Origin: Thermohalobaculum sp039027855 | GTDB taxonomy: Bacteria; Pseudomonadota; Alphaproteobacteria; Rhodobacterales; Rhodobacteraceae | Length of the DNA: 64,000 nucleotides | Reading direction: 5' to 3' | NCBI GenBank assembly: GCA_039027855.1 | Contig: JBCCJI010000012.1 | Coordinates: forward strand, 50,702-114,701 | Part shown: positions 29,160 to 38,093 of the stretch, piece after piece | Position numbering within the stretch: position 1 is the stretch's first letter | Layout of the letters: every line of letters begins with the position of its first letter | The notes under the pieces: model-generated | What the model saw: only the letters and a program-made list of their open reading frames with translations | Databases searched by the model: none | Told to the model about the DNA's origin: nothing | Position numbers and translations under genes: made by a program

Positions 29160-29684
29160 TCAAAGCGGGCGCTTGACCACTTCGGTGACCAGGATGTCGA
29201 CATCATCGACGGGCAGGACCCGAACGGCCCGCTCCTCCAGTACCGTGCGCATCCGCTCAAGCACTGCGGGATCGGTGACGCCGTTTTGAAACGTGCCTCC
29301 AGCGGCCAGGGAAATCAGCACCCGCAAGAACCCGTCCCGAAGCTGCGGCTCGGCGGCGCGTACCATTTCCGATGCCTCGGCAGGCAGTTCGAGCGCGATA
29401 GACAAGAACAGCACACCCTGGCGCATCCGGTCGGTGACAATTGGGACGATCAGCGGTCGGTCAAGTTCGACGACTACGGTCTCGGACCCAGCGGTCTCTC
29501 CCTCGCCATCGCCATCGCCATCGGCGGTGAGCTCCGCATCGACGCTCGGCTGCGCCTCGGTCGGTGCCTCGGCACCGCCCTCGGCCGCGACTGCGCCCTC
29601 CTCCGGCGGTGACATGGTCTGCTCGGCCACGACAGCACCGGTCACGGCACCGACAGCCACCAGAAGGACGGGTAAGATCGCCAT
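29160..29684 (-). CDS. FliL-like inner-membrane protein at the end of the flagellar operon
   Basis: A 174-residue protein with one N-terminal membrane helix (AILPVLLVAVGAVTGAVVA), an acidic Ala/Glu/Asp-rich linker (residues 26-70) and a C-terminal domain. That domain has the FliL pattern: VELDRPLIVPIVT early and a closing LPVDDVDILVTEVVKRPL. FliL proteins sit beside the stator and modulate torque. This is the second FliL-like gene in the block (the other is at 37557). It follows flgH by 39 bases and is probably cotranscribed. Overall similarity to canonical FliL is weak, so the call is tentative. Confidence 0.6.
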   Translation of the reverse strand: MAILPVLLVAVGAVTGAVVAEQTMSPPEEGAVAAEGGAEAPTEAQPSVDAELTADGDGDGEGETAGSETVVVELDRPLIVPIVTDRMRQGVLFLSIALELPAEASEMVRAAEPQLRDGFLRVLISLAAGGTFQNGVTDPAVLERMRTVLEERAVRVLPVDDVDILVTEVVKRPL

Positions 29685-29723
29685 GACTTGGTCCTCCAGC
29701 TGCGGATCGGCGCGCGGCGTTGC

Positions 29724-30551
29724 TCAGAACGGGTTTATGATATCGAGGACCTGCTGGCCGTAGCGGGGCTGCTGCACATCGCTGATCTGGCCGCGGCCGC
29801 CGTATTTTACGCGCGCATCGGCGACCCGGTCGATCGGCACCTCGTTGCTGCGGGTAATGTCGAGCGGGCGGACGATGCCGCTGATCTGCACGTCGCGGAG
29901 CTCAAAATTCACCAGCATCTCCTGACTGCCCTGGATCACCAGATGACCGTTGGGCAGCACGTCGACAACGGTTGCCGCGAGCCTGACGGTGACCTCTTCC
30001 TCACGGCTCACGCTGCCGGTGCCCTCGGTACTGGTCGTCGAGCCGAGATTGACCGCGGGGCTGAGCGTGCCGGCACCGGGCAAGATGACATCGGCGACCG
30101 CTGGCAAGCCGAAAAGCGCGCTGATGTTTAGGCTGTCATCGCCCGAGCGCGAGCGGCCGGTGGTGTTCGAGATCTCGGCCTCGTCATTGGTCTCGATCAC
30201 AACGGTCAGGATGTCGCCACGCCGTCGCGCCCGACGCCCGCCAAGCAACCAGCCTGGGTTGGCCTGCCATGCGGGCGGCGCGTCGGTGCGCGCACGGGCC
30301 GGGTCGGGCAACGGCGCGGGCAGACCCGCGGCGCGCGGCGCGGCCGGGGCAATGGGCTCGGGCGCAGCGAGGGCCAGGCGCTCGGCCGACGGCAGAGGCG
30401 TCGAGATCCGTGCCGGCGTCATCGCCGCCGACACCGTCGGCTCGCGACCGAGATGGTCAAGCCGGTCGGCACAGGCCGACAGCGCCATCAGCGCGAGGAC
30501 CATGACACAGCGCCAAAGACCGGTTGCGCCCTGCCGCGGAGCGCCGGTCAT
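29724..30551 (-). CDS. flgH: Flagellar L-ring lipoprotein FlgH
   Basis: A 275-residue outer-membrane lipoprotein forming the L ring around the flagellar rod. ATG 30551 overlaps the flgA stop in an ATGA and places a lipobox LSAC at Cys27 behind a hydrophobic segment (VMVLALMAL). The conserved FlgH core is visible as RRRGDILTVVIETNDEAEIS, VTVRLAATVVDVLPNGHLVI and the C-terminal GRGQISDVQQPRYGQQVLDI. There is an extended Pro/Ala-rich linker between the lipid anchor and the core, longer than in enterobacterial FlgH. It is translationally coupled to flgA. Confidence 0.93.
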   Translation of the reverse strand: MTGAPRQGATGLWRCVMVLALMALSACADRLDHLGREPTVSAAMTPARISTPLPSAERLALAAPEPIAPAAPRAAGLPAPLPDPARARTDAPPAWQANPGWLLGGRRARRRGDILTVVIETNDEAEISNTTGRSRSGDDSLNISALFGLPAVADVILPGAGTLSPAVNLGSTTSTEGTGSVSREEEVTVRLAATVVDVLPNGHLVIQGSQEMLVNFELRDVQISGIVRPLDITRSNEVPIDRVADARVKYGGRGQISDVQQPRYGQQVLDIINPF

Positions 30552-31033
30552 CGCCCACCGACAGCGACGCGGCCGGCCCCGGTCACCCGCCCCTCGACAG
30601 TACGTCGGCTGGAAAGGTTGAGCACCGCCACCGCCTCGCCCAGTGCCGCGTCCTCCAGCGCGCGCCCCATATCGGTGAGGCTGAGCGCGTCGCGGTGCCA
30701 TGTGATGGTGACCCGGGCATTCCGCCGCACCAGCACCGGAGGCGCCAGATCGGCGGCGCGCAGTGGCTCTCCCGCGGCCATGGCACGGCGGAGGCGCAGG
30801 CCCGAGAGACGCCCGGCGGCGGTTCGGTCGCTGACATCGCCTATTGCCAAGCTGTGCCCGCGGGGCAAGGCACGCAACACGCGCACGACCTCACCGACCG
30901 GGCGCTGCATGATCTCAGCGGCGGCGTAAGAGCCCATGGGCATGTTAGGATCGGCGGTGGCGGTGGCAGACCCACCGAAGACCGCGACGAGAACCACGCC
31001 TGCCCAGGCCATCGCGCGCTTGACCGCGTTCAT
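30548..31033 (-). CDS. flgA: Flagellar P-ring assembly chaperone FlgA
   Basis: A 161-residue periplasmic protein needed to assemble the P ring. A signal peptide (MAWAGVVLVAVFGGSATA) is followed by a short form of the FlgA/SAF domain: LRRAMAAGEPLRAADLAPP and VRRNARVTITWHRDALSLT are typical. Its C-terminal AVLNLSSRRTVEGRVTGAG matches the conserved end of the family. It overlaps flgG and flgH by four bases on both sides. The length is at the short end of the family, as in other alphaproteobacteria. Confidence 0.92.
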   Translation of the reverse strand: MNAVKRAMAWAGVVLVAVFGGSATATADPNMPMGSYAAAEIMQRPVGEVVRVLRALPRGHSLAIGDVSDRTAAGRLSGLRLRRAMAAGEPLRAADLAPPVLVRRNARVTITWHRDALSLTDMGRALEDAALGEAVAVLNLSSRRTVEGRVTGAGRVAVGGR

Positions 31034-31815
31034 CGCACGCGCACCGCGGCCGAGAGCATCTCGTCGGCGGCCGACATGACGCGGGCGTTCAACTCGTAGC
31101 CGCGCTGCGCTTCGATCAGGTCGGTGATCTCGCGCACAACATCGACGGCGCTGTCTTCCAGGAACCCCTGGCGTAGCGTGCCGCGGCCATCCACGCCCGG
31201 CCGGTCGATGGCCGGAGGGCCCGAGGCCTCGGTTTCGGCGAACAGCGTGTCGCCCAGCGCGGAGAGACCGGCGGGGCTGACGAAGCGCACGAGGTCGATC
31301 TGACCGATCTCCTCGGTCCGCCCGTCATCCTGGAAGATCGCCGAAACCGTACCGTCGGCGGCGATCTGCACGCTCTCCGCCTCGATCGGAATGGTGATGT
31401 CGCCGGCCAGCGGGAAGCCCGCATCGGTGACGATCACCCCCTCGGCCGAGCGCTGGAAGCTGCCGTCGCGGGTGTAGGCGCTGTTGCCGTCGGGCAGGTT
31501 GATCTCGAAAAACCCCTCGCCCTGGATCGCGAGGTCGAGCGAGGCGCCGGTGGCCCGAAGGGCACCCTGCGCCTGATCCACGATGACGGCATCGACCCGC
31601 GTACCGAGGCCCAGCTCGACACCGACGGGCACGCGTTCGCCCGAGGTGGCCGAGAGCGCTCCAGGCGCGCGCAGCTGCTGGTAGAAGAGATCGGCAAAGG
31701 CCGCGCGCCGCCTGTCATAGGCCGTCGTCGACATGTTTGCGATGTTGTTCGAGGTCACATCGACGCGCGTTTGCTGCGCCGCCATGCCCGTTGCCGCGAT
31801 CTTGAGTGCCTGCAT
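31030..31815 (-). CDS. flgG: Flagellar distal rod protein FlgG
   Basis: A 261-residue distal-rod subunit. ATG 31815 is chosen (MQALKIAATGM), giving the canonical N-terminal start; an upstream frame start at 31854 adds unrelated residues. The rod-protein motif VTSNNIANMSTTAYDRRRAA lies near residue 20, the FlgE/F/G central segment LDLAIQGEGFFEINLPDG follows, and the C-terminal heptad region IEAQRGYELNARVMSAADEM closes it. Length is normal (E. coli FlgG 260). Export is by the flagellar type III apparatus, so no signal peptide is expected. Confidence 0.95.
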   Translation of the reverse strand: MQALKIAATGMAAQQTRVDVTSNNIANMSTTAYDRRRAAFADLFYQQLRAPGALSATSGERVPVGVELGLGTRVDAVIVDQAQGALRATGASLDLAIQGEGFFEINLPDGNSAYTRDGSFQRSAEGVIVTDAGFPLAGDITIPIEAESVQIAADGTVSAIFQDDGRTEEIGQIDLVRFVSPAGLSALGDTLFAETEASGPPAIDRPGVDGRGTLRQGFLEDSAVDVVREITDLIEAQRGYELNARVMSAADEMLSAAVRVR

Positions 31816-31893
31816 CGCTTCTCGATCCCCCCTCCGGCCGTGCCGAGACGCCATTCAGGGCCAAGCGCCGACGCGCCGTCCCCTTGGCGAGCC

Positions 31894-32610
31894 TCATGTC
31901 TGGCGCGAGAAGGTTTCGATCACGTTGCGGATCCGCCGATCATCTTCCTCCACCATCGACTGGAACATCTCATAGCGGCGGCTGGCGTCGATCAGCTCGG
32001 CCAAGGCCTGGACCGGACTGACATTGGAACTCTCGAGCACGCCCTGGCGCAGCCCGGCGCCCTCAGCAGGCTCGGCCGGACCGTCAAGCGCGAAGCGCGC
32101 GCCGGCAAGCCGCTGGCCGGCGGCATCCTCGGCAACGACCCCCACCCGACCGATGATCGCGCCGCCGCTGCTGAGCGTGCCATCGCGCGCCAAGACGATG
32201 GGCCCGCCGCCCTCGGGCAGCGCGATCGGCCCGCCACCCTCGCCCAGCAGCGCAGCCCCGTCCGGCGTGCCGAGGGTCCCGTCGCCCCGGCGAATGAAGC
32301 TGCCGGCCCGCGTCAGCGCCTGCCGTCCGTCGGCGAGGCCGATCAGGAAGAAGCCCGGCCCTTCGATGGCGAAATCGAGCGGCACGCCGGTCATGGTCAG
32401 AACACCGGGGCGCGCATCGGTGAGCGCCGTCGCCAGACGCGGCATCGAGACCGAGGGGCCAGCACGCTGCATCACATGCTCTGACGCGATGGACATCTGG
32501 GCGCGGAAGCCTGACGTCGAGGCGTTGGCGATGTTGTTGGCGACGATATCGACGCGCTGATGCTGTACCCGCTGCCCGGCGAGGAGGACGGGGCCGATCG
32601 CCTTATCCAT
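31894..32610 (-). CDS. flgF: Flagellar proximal rod protein FlgF
   Basis: A 238-residue proximal-rod protein. The N-terminal motif DIVANNIANASTSGFRAQ, the central FAIEGPGFFLIGLADGRQ and the C-terminal LAELIDASRRYEMFQSMVEE identify it. It begins inside the stop region of the preceding large unknown gene (8-base overlap) and precedes flgG by 78 bases. FlgF and FlgG are similar; the divergent middle domain and gene order favour FlgF here. Confidence 0.92.
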   Translation of the reverse strand: MDKAIGPVLLAGQRVQHQRVDIVANNIANASTSGFRAQMSIASEHVMQRAGPSVSMPRLATALTDARPGVLTMTGVPLDFAIEGPGFFLIGLADGRQALTRAGSFIRRGDGTLGTPDGAALLGEGGGPIALPEGGGPIVLARDGTLSSGGAIIGRVGVVAEDAAGQRLAGARFALDGPAEPAEGAGLRQGVLESSNVSPVQALAELIDASRRYEMFQSMVEEDDRRIRNVIETFSRQT

Positions 32611-34477
32611 CGGTCAAGAGAGCCTCTGCCGCGTCCATGTCATCGCCGATACGGCGAAGCAGCTGCTCGGTCTCGGCGAGCACATCGGCCTGACCGCTGG
32701 CGGCCTCGCTCCCCGCGCCCTGCCCGCGACGTGCCTGCTCCAACAGCGCATCGAGCGCCGCGGCGTCGACATCTGCCCCCGAAGCTGCCCCCGGACGTGC
32801 CCCTGCAGTTGTCTCCGCATCGGCAGCCGCCGCAGCAGCCCCCGCATCGGTAAGGGTTGCGGGCGCATCCTCGGCACCGGCGGTGTCACTGCCGCCAGAC
32901 CCGGGCACCGAGATCCGGCCCCGCCAGTCCGGCGGGGCGGCGACGCCGCCACCGCGGGCCGCCACGTCTTCGCCGGATCTGGCGGCGCCGCAGCTCGTCG
33001 CATCCGATCCTCGCCGCCGCGGAGCGTCGCCCCGGCCCGCGCCACCCGGCAGCGCGGCGAAGCTGTCGGGCTCTGCCATGGCCCAGAGGGGGAGCGGCAA
33101 CGGATCGGCGGGCATTTCCTCAACCGCCCAGAGCATCGCCGCCAGCCGCTCCACCTCAACCTCGTCGAGGAAACCCCGGTCATGGGACAACGACAACGCC
33201 CGCAAGGCCGCGGCACGTCCGAGAACCCGCGCGGTCAGGCCGACCTCGGCGCGGGCTGCGCGGCGGCCGAAGGGGCTGCCCGCATGCTCGAAGGCGATGG
33301 CACCAACCAGATCGAGATGGCCAAGCCACCCCATCGAAAGCGGCATATCTTCCAGCGGATCAAGCCGTTCGGCCAGCAAGACCGCAGCGATCTGACCGGC
33401 ATGGGCATCCTCGCGCACGATCTGCGCCAGTGCCGCCCTGCCCGCGTCGGCGCGGTCATGGACCAGTTCGAGATGCGCCGCGACCAGCCTGCCGTTGGGC
33501 TTGGCACCGGGTGGCGGCAGCATCGGCTCCAGCAGCAGCAGCGGCCGCAGCCGTCCCGAGAGCGCCAAGACCTCGGCGATACGCCCGGCCAGCGTGTGAC
33601 GCAGCGCCTGCGGAGCGTCCAGCAGGCGATCGCGCAGCTCTGCCCAGGCCGGCGTGCTAGCAGGCATAGCACCGCTCGCATCACCGACCGAAGGGTCGAT
33701 TGCTGGACCATCGACGCTCAGCCAGCGCGCCAGCACGCCCTCGACCGCCACAACGAAACCGCAATCGACCAGCACGTCGTCAAAAACCACGGCGAGCGGT
33801 TGGCCAAGCGGCGCCGCTACTTGCCTGCGGACCACCCGCTCGGCCAAGCGCTGGCGTGCCTCGATCTCGGCGATGCGCTCGCGGGCGGCGATCCCCTCGG
33901 CATCTCCGCCCCTGGCATCACGCTCGACCGTCGCGAGGGCGTCGAGCATGCGGGCGTCTTGCTCGGTCGTGCCGACGACGACGCGCCCGATACCATCACC
34001 GGGCGACGCCGGCAGGCAGGCGATATGGGCTGCCGCCCCGCTTCTGGTCGAGAGCAGGTTCTGCGTCGTCTCTTCGTCCGGGCGCTCCTGCGATGGGGTG
34101 TCTGCTGGCACGCCATCGCGGCTCTCGGCCGATCGCGCGGGAGTGGGAGGAGACGGCGATGGTGACGGCGCGCTTGGCTCGGCCGGGAGTTCGGTCACCA
34201 CACCCAGCGCCCGTCGCGCCGCATCGCTTTGCAGCAGGGTGTCGAGGCGGTTGGTCAGATCTGCTGGTGAGGCCGGCTCAGCACCGAGGGCTGCCCCTGA
34301 GGGCGTGCTCACCTCCCGGGGCACCTGTGCGAGAGCTACCATGGGCGCGCTGGAAACCAACAGGGCAGCGACGGCCCAGCAGAGCGATCGGTGCAAACCC
34401 GTCTGGCGCCGTATTACGCGGCGCTCACCACGGCTTTGCGATGGGAGGGGCGCATGCGCGTGTACTGCAAGGCGCAT
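32603..34477 (-). CDS. Large exported protein of unknown function inside the flagellar operon
   Basis: A 624-residue protein between motA and flgF. ATG 34477 or the GTG one codon earlier is the start, overlapping the motA stop, so expression is coupled to the motor genes. A signal peptide-like segment (LCWAVAALLVSSAPMVALA) follows an unusually long basic N-terminus. The body is Ala/Leu/Arg-rich and helical; it contains a Pro/Ser-rich segment (about 105-125) and a long Ala/Gly/Asp-rich C-terminus. I cannot assign a family. Position and coupling suggest a periplasmic motor or rod accessory factor. Weak TPR-like or helical-repeat character is possible. Confidence 0.7.
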   Translation of the reverse strand: MRLAVHAHAPLPSQSRGERRVIRRQTGLHRSLCWAVAALLVSSAPMVALAQVPREVSTPSGAALGAEPASPADLTNRLDTLLQSDAARRALGVVTELPAEPSAPSPSPSPPTPARSAESRDGVPADTPSQERPDEETTQNLLSTRSGAAAHIACLPASPGDGIGRVVVGTTEQDARMLDALATVERDARGGDAEGIAARERIAEIEARQRLAERVVRRQVAAPLGQPLAVVFDDVLVDCGFVVAVEGVLARWLSVDGPAIDPSVGDASGAMPASTPAWAELRDRLLDAPQALRHTLAGRIAEVLALSGRLRPLLLLEPMLPPPGAKPNGRLVAAHLELVHDRADAGRAALAQIVREDAHAGQIAAVLLAERLDPLEDMPLSMGWLGHLDLVGAIAFEHAGSPFGRRAARAEVGLTARVLGRAAALRALSLSHDRGFLDEVEVERLAAMLWAVEEMPADPLPLPLWAMAEPDSFAALPGGAGRGDAPRRRGSDATSCGAARSGEDVAARGGGVAAPPDWRGRISVPGSGGSDTAGAEDAPATLTDAGAAAAAADAETTAGARPGAASGADVDAAALDALLEQARRGQGAGSEAASGQADVLAETEQLLRRIGDDMDAAEALLTDG

Positions 34478-35343
34478 CACGCCGCCTCCGCCGTGCTCTT
34501 GAGCGCTTCGTCAAGCGCATCGAACCCGGGCCGGAGCGGCGCGGACACGTTCTGACGGGCGACCTCGACGCAGATCTGCGGGCTGTGGCGCTGCAGGTTT
34601 GCCACCAGCGTATCCTTGATCAGGGCATAGAAATGGTGATCCGCCTCGACGATCGCCTTCATCCGCCCGGCCAGTGGGCCGACAAAGCCATAGGCCAAAA
34701 AAACGCCGAGGAAGGTGCCGACGAGGGCGCCGCCGATCATCTTGCCCAGCACCGTCGGCGGCTGGTCAATCGAACTCATCGTCTTGATGATGCCGAGAAC
34801 GGCCGCCACGATCCCCAGCGCCGGCAGACCGTCGGCGGTGGTTTGCATGGCTTCGGCGCCATGCAGCGCCTTCTTGTGCTTGGCTTCCAGTTGCTTCTCC
34901 AGCAGGTCCTCCAGCTGGTGCGGGTCGTCAAAATTCATCGCGGTCAGGCGAAAGGTATCGCAGATCATCGTAGTCGCCGTGCTGTCGGCCAGGATGTTCG
35001 GATAGGCCTGAAACAGCGACGAGTCGTTGGGTCGTTCGATATGCTCCTCGAGCGCGACGGCGTCTTTGCGCGAGATGCGGATCAGCGCGTAGAGCAGGCA
35101 GAGCAGGTCGCGATAGTCATCGGCCTTCCAGCGCGGGCCCTTGATGACCTGCATCACGCCAGCCCCGGCCTTTTTGATTGTGGGCATGTCGTTGGCGATC
35201 AGGAAGGCCCCGACCGCGGCGCCACCGATCATCATCATCTCGAACGGCAGCGCGGCGATGATCACGCCGAATTTGCCACCGGCAAGCAGGTAGCCCCCGA
35301 ACACCATCACCACGACGACCGCCATTCCAGCAAGGCTTAGCAT
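34477..35343 (-). CDS. motA: Flagellar motor stator protein MotA
   Basis: A 288-residue inner-membrane stator subunit. ATG 35343 is preferred, with GGGGGGAAAAG upstream; the longer frame from 35433 adds non-homologous residues. Hydrophobic segments at the N-terminus (MAVVVVMVFGGYLLAGG, ALPFEMMMIGGAAVGAFLI) and in the C-terminal half (GIVAAVLGIIKTMSSIDQPP, GALVGTFLGVFLAYGFVGPL) give the four-helix topology. The conserved cytoplasmic PHQLEDLLEKQLEAKHKKAL is clear. No motB is visible in the window, so the partner must be encoded elsewhere. Confidence 0.95.
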   Translation of the reverse strand: MLSLAGMAVVVVMVFGGYLLAGGKFGVIIAALPFEMMMIGGAAVGAFLIANDMPTIKKAGAGVMQVIKGPRWKADDYRDLLCLLYALIRISRKDAVALEEHIERPNDSSLFQAYPNILADSTATTMICDTFRLTAMNFDDPHQLEDLLEKQLEAKHKKALHGAEAMQTTADGLPALGIVAAVLGIIKTMSSIDQPPTVLGKMIGGALVGTFLGVFLAYGFVGPLAGRMKAIVEADHHFYALIKDTLVANLQRHSPQICVEVARQNVSAPLRPGFDALDEALKSTAEAA

Positions 35344-35454
35344 CGTCTTTTCCCCCCTCAGAGATGTCACTGTCACCCAGCCCGCACCGGCGTGCCGAGC
35401 GCGGGCCGCACCCCCAAAAGCAGCGCCCCCCAACGGCGCTGCCCTGGGGCGATC

Positions 35455-36522
35455 TCAACCGTCGCGGGCCGGTCCTTCTGCAACCGCATCGGGCGCCGGA
35501 TCGCCCGTTGGGTCAGTGGCGTTTGCCAGCGCCGCGCGCCGCGTGGCCAGCATGACGCTGACGGCATAGGCGCGGTCGGGCTGCATCGCCGCGAGCAGGG
35601 CCGCTGCCGCCGTGGCGGGCATCCGCGCAAGGAAGCCGGCTGCGAAGTCCGGTGGCATCTCGTTGAACAACGCGCCCGCTGCGGCGGGTTTCATCTGCGC
35701 ATAGACATCGGTCAGATGCGCGACGTCTTCGTCGGCCGCGCCCCGTGCCTCGGCCAGCGCGCCGCGCAGGGCATCATGGGCCGTGCGGATCTCGGCAAGG
35801 CGACCGCGCAGTCGGGTCTCCGCCTCGGCGATTGCGGCCTCCCGCTCGGCGACCGCGCTCTCCCTGGCGTCCAGCGTTGCCTGTCGCGCCTCGAGCTCAC
35901 GCAGCAGGCGCGCCGGGCCGACGAGATCGGGGGCCTCGCGCTCGATAAAGGCCTCACCGAGGGCATCGAGCGCCGGTGCGCTGGTCACCCGCTCGGCCAG
36001 TACATCGCCCGCCCGCAGAACGGCCGAGGCCAGGAAACAGCAGGCGAGGACCGTGAGCGCCCCCGTCCGTCTGATGTTCGTCGCCGCCCGTCGCCCGCTG
36101 CGGGGTTTCTCAAGCCGGGCAGGGGGTTGGGCGGTCGCGCCAGCGGCGGGCGATTCGCCGCCCGCCGATTCGCCACGGGTACCGGTCTGGGCGCTGGCCT
36201 GGGCGCTAGCCTCGGCGCTGACCTGGGCGCTGACCTGGGCACCGGCACCGGCACCGGCACCGGCGTGATTTGTGGCAGCCTTGACGCGCGCCAAGTCAGA
36301 GCCTTCCGATGAGGGCGTCGCCCGTTGCCCGGATGAGCCCGCAGCCCCGTTGCCCGCTTTGGCTTTGGCGTCGTCGTCCGAAGCGGATGCGGCGCGCGGG
36401 GCCATGAAGCGAGAGAACATCCCGTTTTGGCGGGGCTGCGCCGCCACGGCGGTTCCCAGCGCCGACGGCGGCGCGTCGGGCGACCGGCCCGTTGTTGCTG
36501 AGCCTGCCGATGCCCCGGTCAT
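35455..36522 (-). CDS. MotE-like stator chaperone with low-complexity N-terminus
   Basis: A 355-residue protein. A disordered Ala/Gly/Ser-rich N-terminus (about 1-150) precedes one membrane segment (GALTVLACCFLASAVL), a coiled coil (about 205-265; LEARQATLDARESAVAEREA) and a C-terminal MgtE_N-like helical domain (MKPAAAGALFNEMPPDFAAG). This matches the MotE class of periplasmic chaperones for MotC/MotB in alphaproteobacteria. The start overlaps the next gene's stop (ATGA at 36519-36522). The N-terminal cytoplasmic extension is much longer than in described MotE proteins and contains 12-bp DNA repeats. Confidence 0.75.
   Translation of the reverse strand: MTGASAGSATTGRSPDAPPSALGTAVAAQPRQNGMFSRFMAPRAASASDDDAKAKAGNGAAGSSGQRATPSSEGSDLARVKAATNHAGAGAGAGAQVSAQVSAEASAQASAQTGTRGESAGGESPAAGATAQPPARLEKPRSGRRAATNIRRTGALTVLACCFLASAVLRAGDVLAERVTSAPALDALGEAFIEREAPDLVGPARLLRELEARQATLDARESAVAEREAAIAEAETRLRGRLAEIRTAHDALRGALAEARGAADEDVAHLTDVYAQMKPAAAGALFNEMPPDFAAGFLARMPATAAAALLAAMQPDRAYAVSVMLATRRAALANATDPTGDPAPDAVAEGPARDG
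36187..36264 (-). repeat. 12-bp and 6-bp tandem repeats in the MotE-like gene
   Basis: Roughly five 12-bp units (consensus CTGGGCGCTGAC on the plus strand) are followed by four ACCGGC hexamers. They encode alternating Ala-Gln-Val/Ala-Ser residues and an Ala-Gly run in the disordered N-terminal part. The pattern suggests replication slippage. Confidence 0.85.
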
Positions 36523-37490
36523 AGGGCCAGCCTCTGCGCCGACAGGCGCTGCCGGGGTGCTCCCGCTCCCGGAGCCGGTGAGCCCAATGGCGGCGGCGAT
36601 GGCGGTCGCGCCAATGCTTGATCGGCGCCGGGTGCTTCCATGAAGGCCGAGGCCGCCACTGACGATGCCGCCGGCGCCGCTGCGGGAGGCACCGGCGAGA
36701 CGGCTGGCGCCATCGCCGAAACAGCTGGCTTTGCCTGTGCCGCGGGGCCATCGGAGGTCTCCGGGGTCGCGGCGGCGGCAGCCGGGCCGCTAGCTGGATC
36801 CTCGCCCGTGCTTCGGGAGCCCGATCTCTCGGCCGTGGCGGACACCGCCGCCTCCAGAAAGGCCAGGGCATCCTGATCGGTGACGACCCGATACTCACCG
36901 GCGGCGCGATCCTCCTCCGCCGCCCGGGTAGCGGGTGACGACACCTGGGCCGCCGCCTCCGGCGCGGTCATCGCCGCGGCCCCACCGCGATCGTCAGCGC
37001 TCGGCGCCACGTCCTCGGCCAATGCCTCCACCTTATGCTGCGGAGCGGCTTCCGTGGCCCCCGGTGACACCTCCTCGGCGATCTCCTCCAACGGAACTTC
37101 GGGCGGTTTCGCAACGGTTTCGGCCCTGCTCACGGGCGGCGGCGCGGGTTGCGGTGGCAGCGGAACGGGGGCCTGCTCCAGCGCGTCCATCAGGCGACGC
37201 GCCTCGTCGGTCGCAGCCGCCAGCGTTTCAGCAAGGCGTTTTGCTTCCGTGCTTTCGCGCCGCAGCCGATCCCCCGCCGCGGAGGTCTCACGGCGCAGCG
37301 TCGCCGCTTGGCCCTGCAGCGAATTCAGCGCCTCGCGCGCCTCGTCCACCGCTGCGGAGAGGGTGCCGATCTGCCCGCCGATGCCGTCATCGCTGCGCGC
37401 AAGACGCCTTAGACGGCTGGAGAGCACGGCGCAGTACAGCGCCGCGACCAACGCGGTGGCGATCAGCAGACCGTCGGCGATCACCTGCAT
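36519..37490 (-). CDS. DUF6468-like membrane/coiled-coil protein of the flagellar cluster
   Basis: A 323-residue protein with an N-terminal membrane helix (IADGLLIATALVAALYCAVL) followed by a coiled coil (about 30-105) and a long Pro/Ala-rich, probably disordered tail. ATG 37490 is chosen because the family begins right at the helix; the frame from 37529 adds 13 residues. The N-terminal part resembles DUF6468 proteins, which are found beside fliL and motA in alphaproteobacterial flagellar operons. The function is unknown. It is coupled to the MotE-like gene downstream by a four-base overlap and follows fliL by 66 bases. Confidence 0.7.
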   Translation of the reverse strand: MQVIADGLLIATALVAALYCAVLSSRLRRLARSDDGIGGQIGTLSAAVDEAREALNSLQGQAATLRRETSAAGDRLRRESTEAKRLAETLAAATDEARRLMDALEQAPVPLPPQPAPPPVSRAETVAKPPEVPLEEIAEEVSPGATEAAPQHKVEALAEDVAPSADDRGGAAAMTAPEAAAQVSSPATRAAEEDRAAGEYRVVTDQDALAFLEAAVSATAERSGSRSTGEDPASGPAAAAATPETSDGPAAQAKPAVSAMAPAVSPVPPAAAPAASSVAASAFMEAPGADQALARPPSPPPLGSPAPGAGAPRQRLSAQRLAL

Positions 37491-37556
37491 GACGCGCCTC
37501 CCAGCAAGAGATCGCGCCGGATAGGCCATTGGCAGGCCGCGGTTTCTACCGTTTCC

Positions 37557-38093
37557 TCAGTCAAGCATGAACTCCTGGAATAGGACGGCACGCACGGTCT
37601 CGGGCGGAGTGACGAGGTGGATCCGGCGCAGGATCTGCGCCTGCAGACGCAGCATTTGGGCGGGCTGCTGCAAGTCGCGCTCATCCACCGCCCGCAGGAA
37701 CCTCACCAGCGTCGCAACCACCCGGGGTTCAGCCTCGGTCACAGGGTCTATGGCGCCGGGGACGACTTCCAGCGTGACCCGGGCACGCAGGCTCCGCGCT
37801 GTCGCCTCGGGCCCGAGAGACACGGTGATGACCGGCAATTCGACATAGTCGGGGGGCTGCCATTCCGCCCAGGCAGGCAGCGGCGGCGGCGCCATCGCGG
37901 CCGTGACGGTTGCAACCGGCGGCGGAACCATACCGGAGGACACCGCCCAGTACATGCCACCCCCAGCGCCCGCAGCACCAAGCACACCGATCAACAGGGG
38001 AAGCACGCCGCGACGCTTGCGCGCGGGTGCCGGATCGGGGGCGCCAGCACCCTCCACCCCGGCATCGGCCTGCGCTGCAGTCGCATCCGCCAT
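37557..38093 (-). CDS. fliL: Flagellar basal-body-associated protein FliL
   Basis: A 178-residue membrane protein associated with the stator. ATG 38093 is chosen (MADATAAQ); the frame reaches back to 38177 but with no support. A single helix (VLPLLIGVLGAAGAGGGMYW) follows a basic KRRG anchor. The periplasmic domain has VELPVITVSLGPEATARSLR and the family-type ending PETVRAVLFQEFMLD. It is the first gene of the leftward flagellar operon, divergent from fliF. Confidence 0.88.
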   Translation of the reverse strand: MADATAAQADAGVEGAGAPDPAPARKRRGVLPLLIGVLGAAGAGGGMYWAVSSGMVPPPVATVTAAMAPPPLPAWAEWQPPDYVELPVITVSLGPEATARSLRARVTLEVVPGAIDPVTEAEPRVVATLVRFLRAVDERDLQQPAQMLRLQAQILRRIHLVTPPETVRAVLFQEFMLD

